Below the pieces are notes generated by a model. The model made no database searches. It worked only from the letters and a program-made list of their open reading frames with translations, and was not told the origin of the DNA. DNA of 64,000 nt, taken from assembly GCF_963576545.1 (NCBI RefSeq), contig NC_083649.1:7783906-7847905 (forward strand), read 5' to 3'. This document shows positions 26,201-40,882 of this stretch, piece after piece. The DNA comes from Limanda limanda. Taxonomy: Eukaryota; Chordata; Actinopteri; Pleuronectiformes; Pleuronectidae. Position 1 is the first letter of the stretch. Each line of letters opens with the position of its first letter. Position numbers and translations under genes: made by a program.

Positions 26201-29200
26201 CAAAATATATTAAAATAACAATTACTTTTTGGGGGGATGCCACCTATACAGGCCCCAACATCATTGGGTTTTATGGATCTGTCAACAAAGCAAGAGGGAA
26301 GAAAATATTCTTATGTGACTTTCGGATGAAGAACGAGGAATTGTTTAATCTCTCAAACTGACTGACTCAATGATTGGCCGATAAAATCTGCAGATATGAG
26401 TCTTTCAGATATCGGGATCTGCCTTTATGTTTTCTGATATGAAAACCTTAATTCTAGAGAAAAAACAAAGAGAAGAGAAGATGCATTCATACATTTTACT
26501 TAAAGAAAACTCCATATATTCGGTTGTATTTGTGTGTAATATATAAAATGATAATATTATGGGTTTAATGTAAAGTCTCAAGCCACAATTGCATTATTTT
26601 GTCAAATGGGTTCATCAACGAAATCTTAGGAATCATCGGCAGTTATTTTCCGTATATAAACATCAGCCTATATAACGTTACTGGACATTTTGTACTGCCT
26701 AATATCGGCATTGGCATCTTCCTCCAAAAATCCATAATGCTAAGGCTCTAGTACCTTTATCTACGAATATGTATCTATGTTATGCTTTTATGGCAGTAAA
26801 AAAAAAAAAAGATATACTTAAGCGCGTAAGTTAGGTGAAGATTCAAATAAAATCTGGATCCAGTGAATTAGAATGTGTTTCAAAGGAGGACTGTTGCTGT
26901 TGACTCCCATTCGAATTAGCAGAGCCTCGGCTTGTGGATAAGAACTATGTTAAATGTGGAAAAACCCAATTTAGTTAATGATTTAAATGATCTTCAACAA
27001 TTAAACCAAAAGCCAAAAAGCAACCGAGGGTCAGTCAGACTGAACAAACCAAAAACAGTTCTGAAAAAACTTGTGAAAACGTTTTGGAGAAGGAAAAGTT
27101 GATCAATAAGCAGAAAAATATTCCTTGTGTAGCCATAAAGAGACAAAAAGTAATTTAGATAATTTGCTGTTAATTGTCCGTAGTTTGCTTTTTTTTTTCT
27201 CAGGAGACCAATGAACAAAGGCAGTCAACTAATGACTCCGTTCAAAAAAGCTGGTTAGATTTGTGCCTACCAGAATAGATTCATGGCTTGTCAGATGACT
27301 TAATGCAGCAATTACAATTATCTCTCTCCAGTCTGATTGTCTGAACCCTGAGACTGAGAGCGTAAACACAGAACTCACTTGTCTACACATGGATGTCTGT
27401 GCAGAGCTGAGCGGCGCGTGCTGCCAACACATGCCACAGCCATGACTGTAAAGGGTCTGATCTTTGACTCGCGTCCAAAATGCAACAGGAGAGTTTAATC
27501 ACTTCGCAGAGAGAGAGAGAGAGGGAGAGGGAGAGAGAGAGAGTGAAAAGGAGGCAGATTGAAAGAGAACAGCAAGGAGGGGAGAGAGAGACACGAGACG
27601 TTTGGAGCGAGCTGCCACTCACAGCTTTGGCAGCAGGATTTATGAGCTCTGCTTGTGGCGCATACCTGCGATATGTCCTCTCCTCCTGACCATACATAGA
27701 ATCAGGCACAATCAGACAGCCACGATATAAATATTGAGCTGAGACAGTTTGGCAGCCGTGGCTGTGACCTAAATGCTGAAAGTATGAGCAGTGCTGACGG
27801 CAGTTTCTTAGAAGCAAGAGAGAAAATAAGAACTAATGAAGTTACTGTAATCTTTTTATATCTGCGCTCTCTGGTTGGCTGAGCCATTAATCATACATGG
27901 TGACAGAATGCCCCTCGTTGGTTGGAAACCGTGGCTTGACTCATAGAGTTACACGTAAAGTCGGGGGTGAGTTGTTTTGGGGAGATTCTGGTGGTCGACG
28001 GTGGCCATGGAGACGATTTGCTATTGTTGTTTATAGCGTTTACAGACAGAAACGTCAGACCTTCAACCAGCAAAATCTCATCATCTTAAATTAATTTGAA
28101 GAAATCTTCCAAAAGTAGAGTTTAGATGATGCCTCTGGCCACTTTCTTTCACCTGCATAGAGGCACATACATTTCTTTTCACTATTGGAAACAGGTGCAG
28201 GCCATTTTCGCATCAATTTAGAGCAAATCTAATTTTTTCATATGTTAGAACACAAAATCAGTTAAAACAAATATTCTTCTTCACAATCTGGGTGTTACGG
28301 GTGTTTGTTTTCAACTTGTAAATATAAATAATTTTCCTGACAAAACATCATCAGAGTTTCTTTTTAATAATGTCTGTCACTAATAGAAAAGCAGTAAAAG
28401 AAACATAGAACTGGGAATGGAAGTATCTATACAGCTGTTAAAACTTGAATAAAGAATTAAAACCTTCTTTTGCAGTAATTGCTAATCTGGGTCCAACATG
28501 CTGCTCTGTAAATATCCTCCAGAGGAGAATTATTAATTTGACTGGTAACGAAGTCAGTGGAGACTTGTCTTTTCATGGGGATCAGAGATACAGCTCCATT
28601 ATCTGTGGAGGTCTCTGCAGACTTTCAGCCAGAACCATGACCTCACTGCACTGTGGGAAACGTCCGTGGTATTCTGCCTCCCTCGCTGCTTAATTCAATC
28701 AGGTTTTCTTCTCTGCTGGTTTAATAATAGGGATTCTCAGGATGGCGGCTGGGATTCCTGGTGACTCTTAAAGGAAAACTACCCTGTGAGTATCAGACCC
28801 ATGTAAACTTCAGGTGTCTCTGAAAAGTTTGTTTGTTGCTCTTTCACATGGGATGAAGCTGTGGTGCGTTTGGGTTTTGTTACAACAGATTCCATTGGCG
28901 AGCCAGATTCAGGACAAACCAATGTTCCATCAAATCCATAATCACAACTTTCCCATTTAGATTCACACAAACAAAAAACATTGTAACCTCCTCAGTTTAC
29001 CTAGTCGACTCGATGATAAGTTTACCATGTCTGATGAATTCAAACCCTTCCAGTTGAGCACAAAGTCCATTTATTTCCAATTAACCCAAATAAATACATT
29101 ATACTTCAGGAACATGATCAAAAAACTGCAGCAACTTTCTGCTTCAGTGGTTAAAACATCGGACCAGACAAAGTTTGCTTCCTATTTATAGAACTGAACA

Positions 29201-31968
29201 TTGATTGGCTTTTACAATCATGGTTTTTCTATAATAATGAAGGAAAAGTGTGAGACGATGAAGCTGTTTATCCTTCTCATCGTTCTCGTAGTGTTCTTGT
29301 TCAGCTGGAGCTTGTTCTCACTGTGCACGCTGCCAAACAGCAGACTGACAGTGTTGGCTGTTACCTGGTGAACATGGTGAAACAGTTGGCAGCTGAAGAG
29401 TCAGGTGTTTCCCTCAGGAGTCAGTGGAGACAAAGAAACAGAGTGCATAGTTGACATGGATAAGATTCAACTGAAACTTTAATGATGAATTCAGTGTTGT
29501 GTTCATAGCTTGTTCCTGCTGCCTCCACATCACCAGTTATTGCAGATTTAAATAAAGTCAATACAGTTTTTAACATCTCAATTTTCCATAGATCTATTCC
29601 TTTATTGTTTCATACACAGTTGTGCAAAGTATTGCAGCACTTTAACTTTCTGCCAGCTGTTATCATCTCCTGCTTTAGTTTCTGCCCCGATGACTCGGGA
29701 GGAGGGTGACGAAAAATGTTTTAAAAAGTCACAATTTTAACAAATCGTCTTTCGTTTTGCCCCTAAAAAGCACTGTTGAGTTGTACTCTTAAGCACATAT
29801 CTGCAGTCTGACCTGCTTTGGATCCTAGTCTTGGAAACCTTGTTTTAAAAGCCAGGATAAATTATCTTGGAGGATCAACAACCATCATCTAAGTCCCTAG
29901 TTCAGACAAAAACAGTGTTAAAAACCATTTGGATTAATGACAATCTACACTCCTAGATAGGACTTTGTAAACTTCTGCAGCTTTACACAAACCAACAGTT
30001 CATGATTCTAATTCTCCTGAGATCTCACATTCAACAGATGCTCGGCAGACACTCAAAATCTGTGAGCGTGGGAGGTTTGACTCCTGCAGAGGCCGCGGGT
30101 TCGATTCCAACCCGTCAACAAGGGTCGAAAAATGCTTGAGAAATATCTTTAAAAAAAAATGTGTGAGTATTGTTCATGAGTCAAAGTAAATCAGACTCAC
30201 ACCTCAGATCGGGTTCTGTTGAATGGTCTCTAGGTTTGTTAACTGCTGACTCCAATTAACTCTCGTTGATGTCATTAGCCTCGGGGTTCACATTCATTTT
30301 TCTAACTCTGCACTTTTGAATAATCTTTTCAATATGGACGAGAACAATTCGAGGATCTGTTTGCTGTTAGATTTAGATGAAGACCAATGTATTGGTTTCC
30401 CTCCCTTTATCCTGCTGGTGTATATGTGAGATTACCCCGCTGTAGAAAGACAGGCTTCACAAACCCAATCAACGTGTTTGACCATGAGTCTTAAACTGAA
30501 GCTCTCCTCAGGGGTATGACACACAGCTCAAATGGGAATACTGTATCTCTTGTGTTTCTACCACAGGTAACAACAAGGTATTAACGTACGCCCCATCGTG
30601 CGGGTGGAGAGGGCCGGCTGTTCGATGCCGGAGTATTCGCTTACAACAGGCACAACACAAGGTCAGGGGGCTGGCAGCGGAGACAGGAAGAGATGATGTC
30701 ACCACCCGGGGAATATCTCTGAATCCCTCCCCACTTGGATGTTTAATTTACAGCACATTAGCCAAAGTGATACCACATTGTTACATATGACCTACTTAAA
30801 TGTTCAATGTGCATTTGCTATAGGACATATGGCACCGAACTCTGGTGCCGCTGCATCCAGGGAAACTCAGCTGCCTCGCTGTCTTTCACTCAACCAGGAC
30901 CTGTTTGTTTGTGCTTATATTACATTTATAATACACACAACAGTATTTACATGTTTTTGTCTTTTTATAGTGTTTGATAAATACGATGAGTTCAACTCAG
31001 ACCATGCAGAGACAGTTTAATGAAGAGCAGTAAACACAAGGCCTGAGATGGCAGAAATGATACTGCAGTATTATAAAATTTATGTTTTTGAATCTGTCAG
31101 AGAGGACAGTTGAGAGAGAACTAGACTGAAACCTAAGATATGATGTTGTACTTAAATTGTCACATTTGTTTTTTAACCCAGCTGACCGAGCTAGAATAGC
31201 ACTCAGTCGAGTACATACCTCAGCCGAGGCCCAACCCAGGTCCTTTCAATTCAATCAAGCTGCAACACACACTCATAGATATCAGTCCCCTTAATGAGTC
31301 TGATAATGAGTAACTTTTTGCTTCCTCCACTGACTGATACACTATCACTGTACCTGCAGGTGGACAATTTAAGTTATGATGTATCTTGTGTATTTTTCAG
31401 TCTTTGTTTCCAGTTAATTTCTTATTTTGAGAAAGTTTAAAGTAAGTCCTACTTTGCAGAAATGTAAGATAATATAACTGAGCAGATGAAAATATAAAGT
31501 ACAGCTACATAAAGTTAATTACTCTGCACAGACACTCAAGTTTGAGTGTTCAAATCCAAACACTCAGAGAATTGAGTGTTTTGATTGCTTATGAAAAGTA
31601 AAATCACACACACGGCTAGTTTCTCAGCGTGTGATCCAAAAGAGCTCCATATTATTTTTGCTAATACTCGATGATTTATGCTCCAGAGGACCCGGTGTTG
31701 GATGTTGATGTAATAGCTGCACGTCTGTCAGGACGCAGACGGCCGGCCGGCGCACACCAGAGTAAACAGAGCACAGTAATACATTCGCCTCACAGTCACT
31801 CACTGCATGAGAAATATGGAATAAACGGTCACTTTTAATTATTTGTATTAGCTGTGACAAGAGGAGGGTGAGAACACACTTAGTAATGTGATGGAAGTGG
31901 AGCAGACAGGGTCTCATGTGTTGTGACACTGTCGAGGAGTCGAGCTCTCAGGCTTTTTAAATTCTCAC

Positions 31969-31970
<2 letters not shown>

Positions 31971-32051
<81 letters not shown>
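31971..32051. repeat. (GT)n microsatellite
   Basis: An uninterrupted GT run of about 40 units, the longest dinucleotide repeat in the window. Confidence 0.98.
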
Positions 32052-32053
<2 letters not shown>

Positions 32054-35000
32054 CCAAGAGTGTGATCGTCAAACGTATTTGAAAGATTCATAGATACAAG
32101 AGTTTTACAACAACTTTGATGAGGTTTTTACATGTGAGAGGAATTAACTGTCCTAACCGGATGTAGGGAAGTAACCGTGTCTCCTGATGGAAGATTAGTC
32201 TTTCACCACAACATTAAAAGAATACACACAATTAACTTAATGCAGCAGTACCAGCGATTAAATCACATTTTATTCCATGCATGCTTCTGCTACCTATATT
32301 ACCCACAATTCATCAAGTGTGTTAAGCGCCTGAGCTACTAGTCTCAAGCAGAAACGAGTGAAGGGATCTACAGAGGTCTAATGAACTCACTCACCTGAGG
32401 AGGTTCAGGCTTTCCCCCCCCATGTGTTTGTCGGTTTGCTTGTAAGCAAGATTATACAGAAACCACTGAAGGGATTTATATGAAACTCAATGCAAAGATG
32501 TGGTATAATAGGTCAGGGAAGATCCCATTGCGTTAAAGTTATTTTATTCCTACTGCAATAAACAGTTTCAAAAACCACTCTGTCATGCTTTAATAATGAT
32601 GCTGTGTGGCTTGAATCCAAATCTGCAAGAGAATAATGCGTAATGTCCAACTTCTTCATGTCTGTTGATGATTGTCAAACCTAAACCAAGTTTACGAGCT
32701 TATTACTACTCACAACGTGACATGACTGATGTGTTGCAGCGGAGAACCATGAACAGAGTTTTACATTTACAGTGATTTCACAGTGGCATCTGCAGAACCG
32801 TGCATCGAGGTAAATGTTTTGCATGTTGGAGTTTTTTCAGTCTTAATGGAGGTGAAAGGAAAGTGCACTTCAATTGAGAGGAATAACTGAAAACAGGCGC
32901 ACAAATGAAAACAGGCAATTCACTGTAAATGAGCAGAACAATGGAATCAAACCACGAGCACAAAACCCATTATTCAAGCCTGGCGAACGTGTTGCTTTAG
33001 CCGCGTGGCTTCGTGAACCCTCTGCTCAGAAAACATGACTAACGTGCTAATCTCCCAGTCAAGCGCTCGGTAAGCGACATTAAAGCAACACTTACACTGT
33101 ATCTGCACTGAAGAGAACAAAAGAGGAGAGGACGTGCACAGATAGTCAGACACGGACAGGATAAGCATCTCTGTCTAATCATCACCAGCTCTGTTTAAAC
33201 CTTGGCTGCAGCCCAAGAGGGGGAACACTTTCATTGACCCCCAGGGCCGATCCACTGTGAAAACAACACATCAGCCTGGCAGACTGTGTGACTCACTGCC
33301 CTCGCACGTCGATCACAAGCGCTGCCAAGCCTCTTCCTGCTCGCCGGGCCTCGCCCTTCCTCGCCTCTCGCTGCCATCGCCGGGCTATCGCTCTCAACTT
33401 TTAACCCACACGTTTATCAGCCAAATGAAAGAGAGAAAGAGAAAAGAACGTGACTTTTTTTCTAAATATTCTCTTTCTCAGTTGAACTCACTTTTTACAG
33501 CCGTTAGCAGGTGTGCAGGTGTGTGAGGTAGTCGAGCCTCAAGCTTCTCACCCCCATAAACACCGTTGATGCCTTTGAGGATAGAACGTGTGCAGCTTTA
33601 TCCTCAGCTGTAGGATTCGTGTGTTGAGACGAGCAAAGCACTCTGAGATAACAATTCCCAGTTTCATACATTTTCTATTCAATGTCTTGGAGTGATCTCG
33701 TGGAACGAAAACACACATTTATCGGATTCCTCTGTGTCATATATGTCTAATTTTCTTTTTATACTATTATATAATCTGTATTGAAGATTTTGTTTGTAAG
33801 ATTTGGGTGAGGTTTTCGTATAAACCATTGCTGGTTTCTACCACATCCCATGCATATTTTAATATTTTATTCATACATTTTGTATTTCCAATGTGTGAAA
33901 TACATTAAATCAAACTAAAACTAAACTTTGATGTATTCATGGTGATGGACCTTTGCTCCTTCCCAGTTGGAACATGAATAAAAACTTTTACTTTTAAACA
34001 TCACACAACCAAACCCAACAATAGCTATATTCTCCTCCTGTCAATTCTGCAAAGATTCATTAGTAAAGATTTCATGGAAGTGCAGTTCACGACCTGAGAA
34101 AAATTTCTGTTCATCAGTGTGTGGGATACTGTGGCCTTTTTTAAAAATGTTTTTGTACTGAGAAAACAACAACACATTCTCTCAGAACCAAACCCAGTCA
34201 GTATTTCCACAAAACAGTCCCTTAACTTTTCCCAGCTTGAAAATGACCCCATGCACAGGTCCTCCAGGCTGATTTTAATTCGGTTATACTCCAAGTCGTA
34301 CACGAACACTCGAGCTAAATCGTCTAATCTTTTAGAAAAATGTCATATCTGGGGACCAATAACTTACACGAGAAGATGTAAACCAACGTCCGCTGTGGTT
34401 AATCTGAAAATGTAGGAGTTGCTGATTAAGGGGTCAGTGTGTTATCATAGAAAACACACATGTGTAATCACAGCGTCTATGTGCTATCAGGCCTCTGTCT
34501 TGTTTCACGGCCGCCGCGGGTTTCACATGATTCAGAGCTGATAACCGAGCGTGTCAACTTTCTAATAAAAGAAAACACGGGCTGCTTTTGCAATTAGGTA
34601 TGAATGTGATTATCGGTGGGTAAATATTTTAATGTGGCCACTGATACCATGTGATTTGCACTCGTAGGCGTAACCACAGATTTGATAAGACCTTCTGGTG
34701 GGACTGTGCTTTTTTTAAACAATACGAGTCTATACTCCCATGACTGTATGTTGCCTGATGAGAGGCAGCCAGTGTTTGCATCATCAGATCATATGTATGT
34801 GAGAACACGTATGAAAACAGTTGCTGCCACTATGTGAGTTCTCTCAGGGTTCTCGTACGAAGGAAACTAAAGTTGTCGAATGCTGTAATTCTGGCAGCGG
34901 CGTACCAACGCTGCACTGCCTTAAATGGGAAACAGAGACCCAGACCTGTGCTTTACTACAACGTGGCTCTGATTAAGACCAGATCGGTCTGCATGTGGTC

Positions 35001-35569
35001 GGTGCTGAGTCACAGCCAACTCCTGCTCCGGGACAGGAATGCTAATGTGGTGCTGTATGAATTCACATCTTCTACCTATATCTGCCGTAGAGGAGATCAG
35101 AAGAGTTATTATCAACGCCAAAAGACTGGATGAGCAATTAACTGGGGCCTAAAGAAATCAATATCAAAGAAGGCGCAATAATGTCCACCATATGGATGTC
35201 AAAGGATGTCATATTCTATTGGGTTATCTCGACTTCATGCTTTGTTTTCCCATAATGGCCGGTTAAGAAAATAAAAGAGCTTTTCCTCCAGAGAGCAGGA
35301 TAATTACCTCGTCACGACTGTTGCTTTCTTAAGATAACAGGATAATTTTATCATTTGATTCAAGTCACTTTTACTCATTCAAGGAGGAGGCTCTCACAGG
35401 GAAACGTATCCCACTGATACTCGTGGCTCCAGGGACGTCACATTCATGATTCCAATTCATTCATGACGTTTTGGGAACCATTACTTATATCATCAAAATG
35501 TGAGTTTCTCATTTAATGACAATCCTGCCTGACCTGGACTTTGTACTGCGAAAACATGTCAGCATTTTA

Positions 35570-35735
35570 ACATTAGCTGCTTTGGACTGTGGGAGGAAAC
35601 CAGAGCACCTGCATGGAATCCCACGCAGCCACAGAGAGAGAACATGCAAGCTCCTCACAGAGAGGCTCAGGTCAAACTGGGGGTCGAACCCACAACCTTG
35701 TCCTGTGGCGTCTAACCACTGTTCCACTGCATATC
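35570..35735 (-). mobile_element. tRNA-derived SINE
   Basis: On the minus strand it begins near GCAGTGGAACAGTGGTTAG, with an A-box-like block. A B-box GGGTTCGACCCCC follows at about 35681-35693, and the body contains CTTGCATGTTCTCTCTGTGG and TTTCCTCCCACAGTCCAAAG. These are typical parts of widespread fish SINEs with a tRNA head. It explains the open frames on both strands here. Confidence 0.75.
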
Positions 35736-36065
35736 ACTAATTTAGACTTGTTGAACATTATACCTGTCAAATATCAGCATGTGAACATTGTCATTAGGTG
35801 GAGCGATGGGAACAATCTGCTGGTCAGTGTCAGTTTTACATTTACACTTATTTACATGATATTGTCTTCACTCAAATTCTTAACTTTAAATTTTCTCCTC
35901 TCCTAATTTCCTCTCTGCTTCCATCTTGTGGCAAAAATATACATTTTTTGTAATATCCCATCAAATAAAAGAACACCAAACCCTCAACATGTACTTTAAT
36001 CAATTTAAAATCAAATGTTTAAAATATATAAATATACTAATACTCATTACATTCTTTTTACACAA

Positions 36066-36130
36066 ATTTAATATATTTACAGGTCTAATTCTTTTGTCTA
36101 CCAGTTACAGATTTTACAAATAACATGAGA
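36066..36130. repeat. left flanking direct repeat of copy A
   Basis: Contains ATATATTTACAGGTCTAATT and ends AACATGAGA. It matches 37033-37098 with one length difference and two substitutions (C/T and G/A). It is probably the target duplicated at insertion, or the sign of a local duplication. Confidence 0.9.
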
Positions 36131-37032
<902 letters not shown>

Positions 37033-37098
37033 ATTTAATATATTTACAGGTCTAATTCCTTTGTCTACCAGTTACAAATTTTTACAAATAACATGAGA
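37033..37098. repeat. right flanking direct repeat of copy A
   Basis: Partner of 36066-36130, ending at AACATGAGA. The two repeats abut the element on either side. Confidence 0.9.
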
Positions 37099-37235
37099 TG
37101 TCGTCTAGATGCATCAATTCACTTTAAAATCACAAGTTTAACTTAAATTAAGTTTCAACTTTATTTTAAGAAACGCCAAAATGAAGAACCCGCTTTAAGC
37201 TTCGCTCCTTATTGTACCTTGCAGGTGGCCGTAGT

Positions 37236-37243
37236 TGACGTCA
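37236..37243. promoter_or_regulatory. palindromic CRE-like site upstream of mrps17
   Basis: Perfect TGACGTCA just upstream of the probable first exon, in a short CpG-containing stretch without a TATA box. CREB/ATF sites near the start are common in housekeeping and mitochondrial-protein promoters. Use here is inferred from position. Confidence 0.55.
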
Positions 37244-37244
37244 T

Positions 37245-37331
37245 CAAAACAGGCCGAGCGGTCGCAGCATGGAGGAGAAGCTTCACTGAGGGATTTTGAC
37301 CTTTTAGCGTTTGTCCTACATTCTGTTGTTG
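37245..37331 (+). other. mrps17: probable non-coding exon 1 of mrps17
   Basis: A CpG-rich stretch ends in a strong donor (GTTG|GTGAGT at 37332), 1.73 kb before the coding exon acceptor. The start is approximate. It contains a short upstream frame, ATG at 37269 to TGA at 37289 (six codons). The intron to 39063 houses a hAT-like MITE. Confidence 0.6.
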
Positions 37332-38238
37332 GTGAGTAGATTTTCTTACGTGTATATTAATTTATCTTCTCGTCTGTGTTCATGTGATTTACAGTATTTG
37401 CAGCTTGTAGCCGCAGTTTGTCAGTGATCGTGTCTGTGAAGCTAAATGTTGCTGTTGGTTTTCTCTTCATTCATAACAGTTCTGACACAACGTTATTTCA
37501 AAATGTACAGAAATGTCTCTGCTTTATACTCGAGATACTACAGGTAATATAATAATGTTCGTTTTAAGGTTTAGTTTTTAAATCCCAGATCTAATAGAGG
37601 CAGTGGTGGAGAATAACACAGTATACTTACTCCAAAGTATTCCATTTAAGTGTACTTGTACTGGAACATTTCCATTTTACTAGTATATAATGATAACTTC
37701 TACTTCATTATATTCATTTTAAGAGGTAGCGTCAGGAGTCACTATTCAGTCAAGATTTTACCAAACAAATATGGTGATGTTGGATTATCCTGAGATTTAC
37801 GTTTCAGAAATCTGTGTTGTTATTGGTTTCACCTAAAATACTTTTACTTTCTTAACTTCTCTGTAATAACGTTTGACCCAAAGGATAACAAATGTTAAAA
37901 GATAACATACTTTACAATAATTTTAGAAAAAAGTCCATAAACTGCACCAGAAATATGTGTTTAAACTGTATTTCTCCCTCTCTTGTGTTGATCCTGTCGT
38001 GAGCCCTCAGATTTTTTTTTTTTGACTCTTCGGCTGGAATCCTCTGAACTTGTTAAAAATCGTTTCCTCCTCAAGCAGAAGCAACAGTTAAAGGCCGTGA
38101 ACACAGTGATGCTTCAGTATTAACAATCTAATAACCACACGTGCTCTATAATACTGTCATTCCAATGCAGTGTGAAAACGTTCACAGATTCTTCTTCAGT
38201 ACTTTAAGGATTTTAAATGCAGGCCATGTACTTGTAAT

Positions 38239-38901
38239 TAGGGACGGGGGAAAAAATCGATTCAGTTACAAATCGCGATTCTTGTGTATGACGATTTTAA
38301 ATCGCCATGCTGCCTCCAAAAAAAACCTATTTATTGGTTTATAGCGGGGGATATATGGAGGGAGCAAGTTGACCAGCTCTTGTTTTTGCACAAGAATCTA
38401 AACATACCCAAGCACTAGCATTGCATCGCCTACATGCAAACAACAATGAAGCATAGCCTACTTTTTGTTTATTTCAAAGTTTATATTCTAAATAAACTTT
38501 TATTCATTCTATGTAATTTACCTTTAATTTATTGTTTAAAAGTAGCCTAAGTGGCATACATTTCTTAATCTGTCAGTTTGTGTGCAGTTGACAGGGACTA
38601 TACAATAATAGGGCACATTTTTATTTATTTTCTTCATTGGCTGCTAGGCAGTCATTAAGTTAATGTTAATATTTGAAATAAAACTTGTAAAGTTCAAAGT
38701 GAATTTGACTGTGTTGTATTTGAAGGTATGATTCAACTTTTTTCCATGGTCCAGTATTTAAAAAAAAGAAATAACCAAAAGAAATCGCAGGAAATCATAA
38801 TATCGAATCGCAATACCCACAGAATCGCAATACATATCGTATCGCCACCTAAGTATCGTGATAGTATCGTATCGGGAGGTCCCTGCCGATTCCCGTCCCT
38901 A
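38239..38901. mobile_element. hAT-like MITE, copy 1 (mrps17 intron 1)
   Basis: A 663-bp element with terminal inverted repeats TAGGGACGGG and CCCGTCCCTA, flanked by a perfect 8-bp duplication CTTGTAAT (38231-38238 and 38902-38909). An 8-bp duplication plus TAGGG-type ends are marks of hAT transposons. There is no transposase; open frames inside are short. Near its ends it has repeated ATCGCGATT and ATCGCAATA blocks. The copy at 57328-58000 is closely similar throughout. Confidence 0.9.
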
Positions 38902-39084
38902 CTTGTAATGGAGTACTTTTATATTTTGATATTGGTTATTTTAAAGGATCGGATTACAGTACTTCTTTCAGAACTGGATAGAGTCATTAGCCAGTTACTG
39001 TTATCTCATAACATCCAACACCCTCAGCTGATCGCCTGGTTTTCTTTGTCTTCTGTACTACAGGGTTACAAAGGGTTTTCCAGA

Positions 39085-40263
39085 ATGTCGGTCAAGCAGG
39101 CGTCGGTCCACGCCAAGTGGATAATCGGCAGAGTCATCGGGACCAAGATGGCCAAAACTGCTAAAGTGAGAGTCACACGCCTGGTGCTGGATCCTTACCT
39201 GCTCAAGGTGAGTCTTCATTCACTGCTTATACACAGGAAGGACTGGTGACATGGTTGTTACTTCCCAAACAAGGAAAGACTTAATCTGATTGTTTATCTG
39301 TTATACTTATCTTTTACTTTATTCTGTTTCATAAATACCCATCACTTGCTCACAGCAGGTTAAGGAGTATTTTCCTTCCCCCCCAAAATTGCTGCTATTC
39401 CTGCTAATTTGTCACATTTAAATGTTTCAGCTAATCCAACTAATGTAGTAAAAGATAAAGTTAATGAGGGTAAACACAAACTGCAGCTTTTAAATGATCA
39501 CTCTTTTTATTGAAAGTACGGAGTTAATTACCACTCTACAATACTACAATATCACCAGTATGAAAACATAATTACCTCTCAACACCTCCTACTAATAATA
39601 CTGATAATACGACTTCTACTGTGTCTCAGCCCATAGATTAACAGACATAGAATAGAAATAACACTCATAAACACGTTTTACCTTAAAAACTACACTTTGT
39701 TTGAATATTAATCATGAAATTATATTATTGGTACTTGATTAGAAAGGATTTATAACACCGGATCCAATCCTAAATTCAATAAGACTATTTTCCTCTTGTA
39801 GCAAGTAGTGCCAAACCCTTGTTGATCTCTTCTCAGTTTCATATAATAAGGAAATGGAACACGAAAGACACAACTTTATGGTGTAGAAACAAATATTACG
39901 TATTTAAACAAGTCTAACGATGTCTTTTCTGCCCCGTAGTTCTACAACAAGAGGAAGACCTACTTTGCCCATGATGCTTTGCGACAGTGCACCGTGGGAG
40001 ATATCGTCCTCCTCAAGGCTCTGCCCGAGGCCAGGTCCAAACACGTGAAGCACGAACTGGCTGAGATAGTGTATAAAGTGGGTCGGGTGGTCGACCCGCT
40101 GACAGGGAAGAGTGTAGCAGGAGACGAGTTCCTGGAGCCGCTGACTGACCTCGCACTCGACCCGGAAGGACAGACAACGTTATCGGAAAAACTGCAGGAG
40201 CTGAACATCTCTGCTGCCGCCAGTGGAACCGAATCCCAGCCACCGGCAACTCCAGCACCGTGA
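39085..40263 (+). CDS. mrps17: mitochondrial small-subunit ribosomal protein uS17m
   Basis: Nuclear-encoded component of the mitoribosome small subunit, of the bacterial S17 family that binds small-subunit rRNA. The coding exons are 39085-39207 (41 codons, [20 protein letters not shown]...) and 39940-40263 (107 codons plus TGA), total 148 residues, slightly longer than human MRPS17. The S17 core spans roughly residues 10-95 and includes [21 protein letters not shown] and [13 protein letters not shown]. The Ala/Pro-rich tail is less conserved. The acceptor CAG at 39061-39063 precedes 21 nt of 5' UTR, and the first ATG has the right frame. Poly(A) signals AATAAA occur at 40422 and 40489. nipsnap2 follows on the same strand, as in human 7p11.2. 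Confidence 0.95.
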
Positions 40264-40421
40264 TAGAAACTATGTTCTTGTCTGTGTTAATGTTAGTTCA
40301 ATGTTTCAGGTGTTCGTGTAAATATTAATCTTTAAAACAATAATCTTGTCATATAATATATGAAGTAAGAGGGCCTGAATATAGTGTACATGCTGCCTGC
40401 TCAGGTAGATGGAAGTTACAC

Positions 40422-40494
40422 AATAAAACATAACAAAACAACACATATGCATTTCTGCTCACAGACTAAAGATGGGGTTTTGAAAGACAATAAA
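40422..40494 (+). terminator. mrps17: mrps17 polyadenylation signals
   Basis: AATAAA at 40422-40427 and again at 40489-40494, about 160 and 225 nt after the stop codon, with a T-rich stretch following at 40507. Confidence 0.6.
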
Positions 40495-40882
40495 ACAAAA
40501 CACACTTTTTTTTTATCAACATCAGTGATTGGTGCTGTTTTTACTTTGTGTTCTGTTACAGATGTTAATTCAGAAAGTGCTCTGATTCCTTACATGTCCT
40601 TGTTAAATCTTCTCTGTTTACATGGAGACCAATAATTTAACTATTGATGTTTCTCTGAAAAATACATTATTTTGATTATATTTACATGAGCTATTTACAT
40701 TTACAGCTTGTTCAGCCCAATGAGACAAATTGTGATTTTTGAGTACAAAAGTGATTTATTTAGTACACACACTGAATTGATAGTGGGATTACTGCTTATT
40801 CTGACTATTGTTGTGACCTTCATATTCAGTGTCTTAGTCAGGTTAACAATTTACTATTATTGTCCAAGTAAATATAGTTATT

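Noticed and set aside
30080..30125. GGGTTCGATTCC, a tRNA B-box-like motif
   Set aside because: No matching cloverleaf or A box at the right spacing; at most a SINE scrap.
38728..39249. 173-codon plus frame starting inside the MITE and running into mrps17
   Set aside because: The start is in transposon and intron sequence; the real mrps17 ATG is at 39085 after a clear acceptor at 39061-39063.
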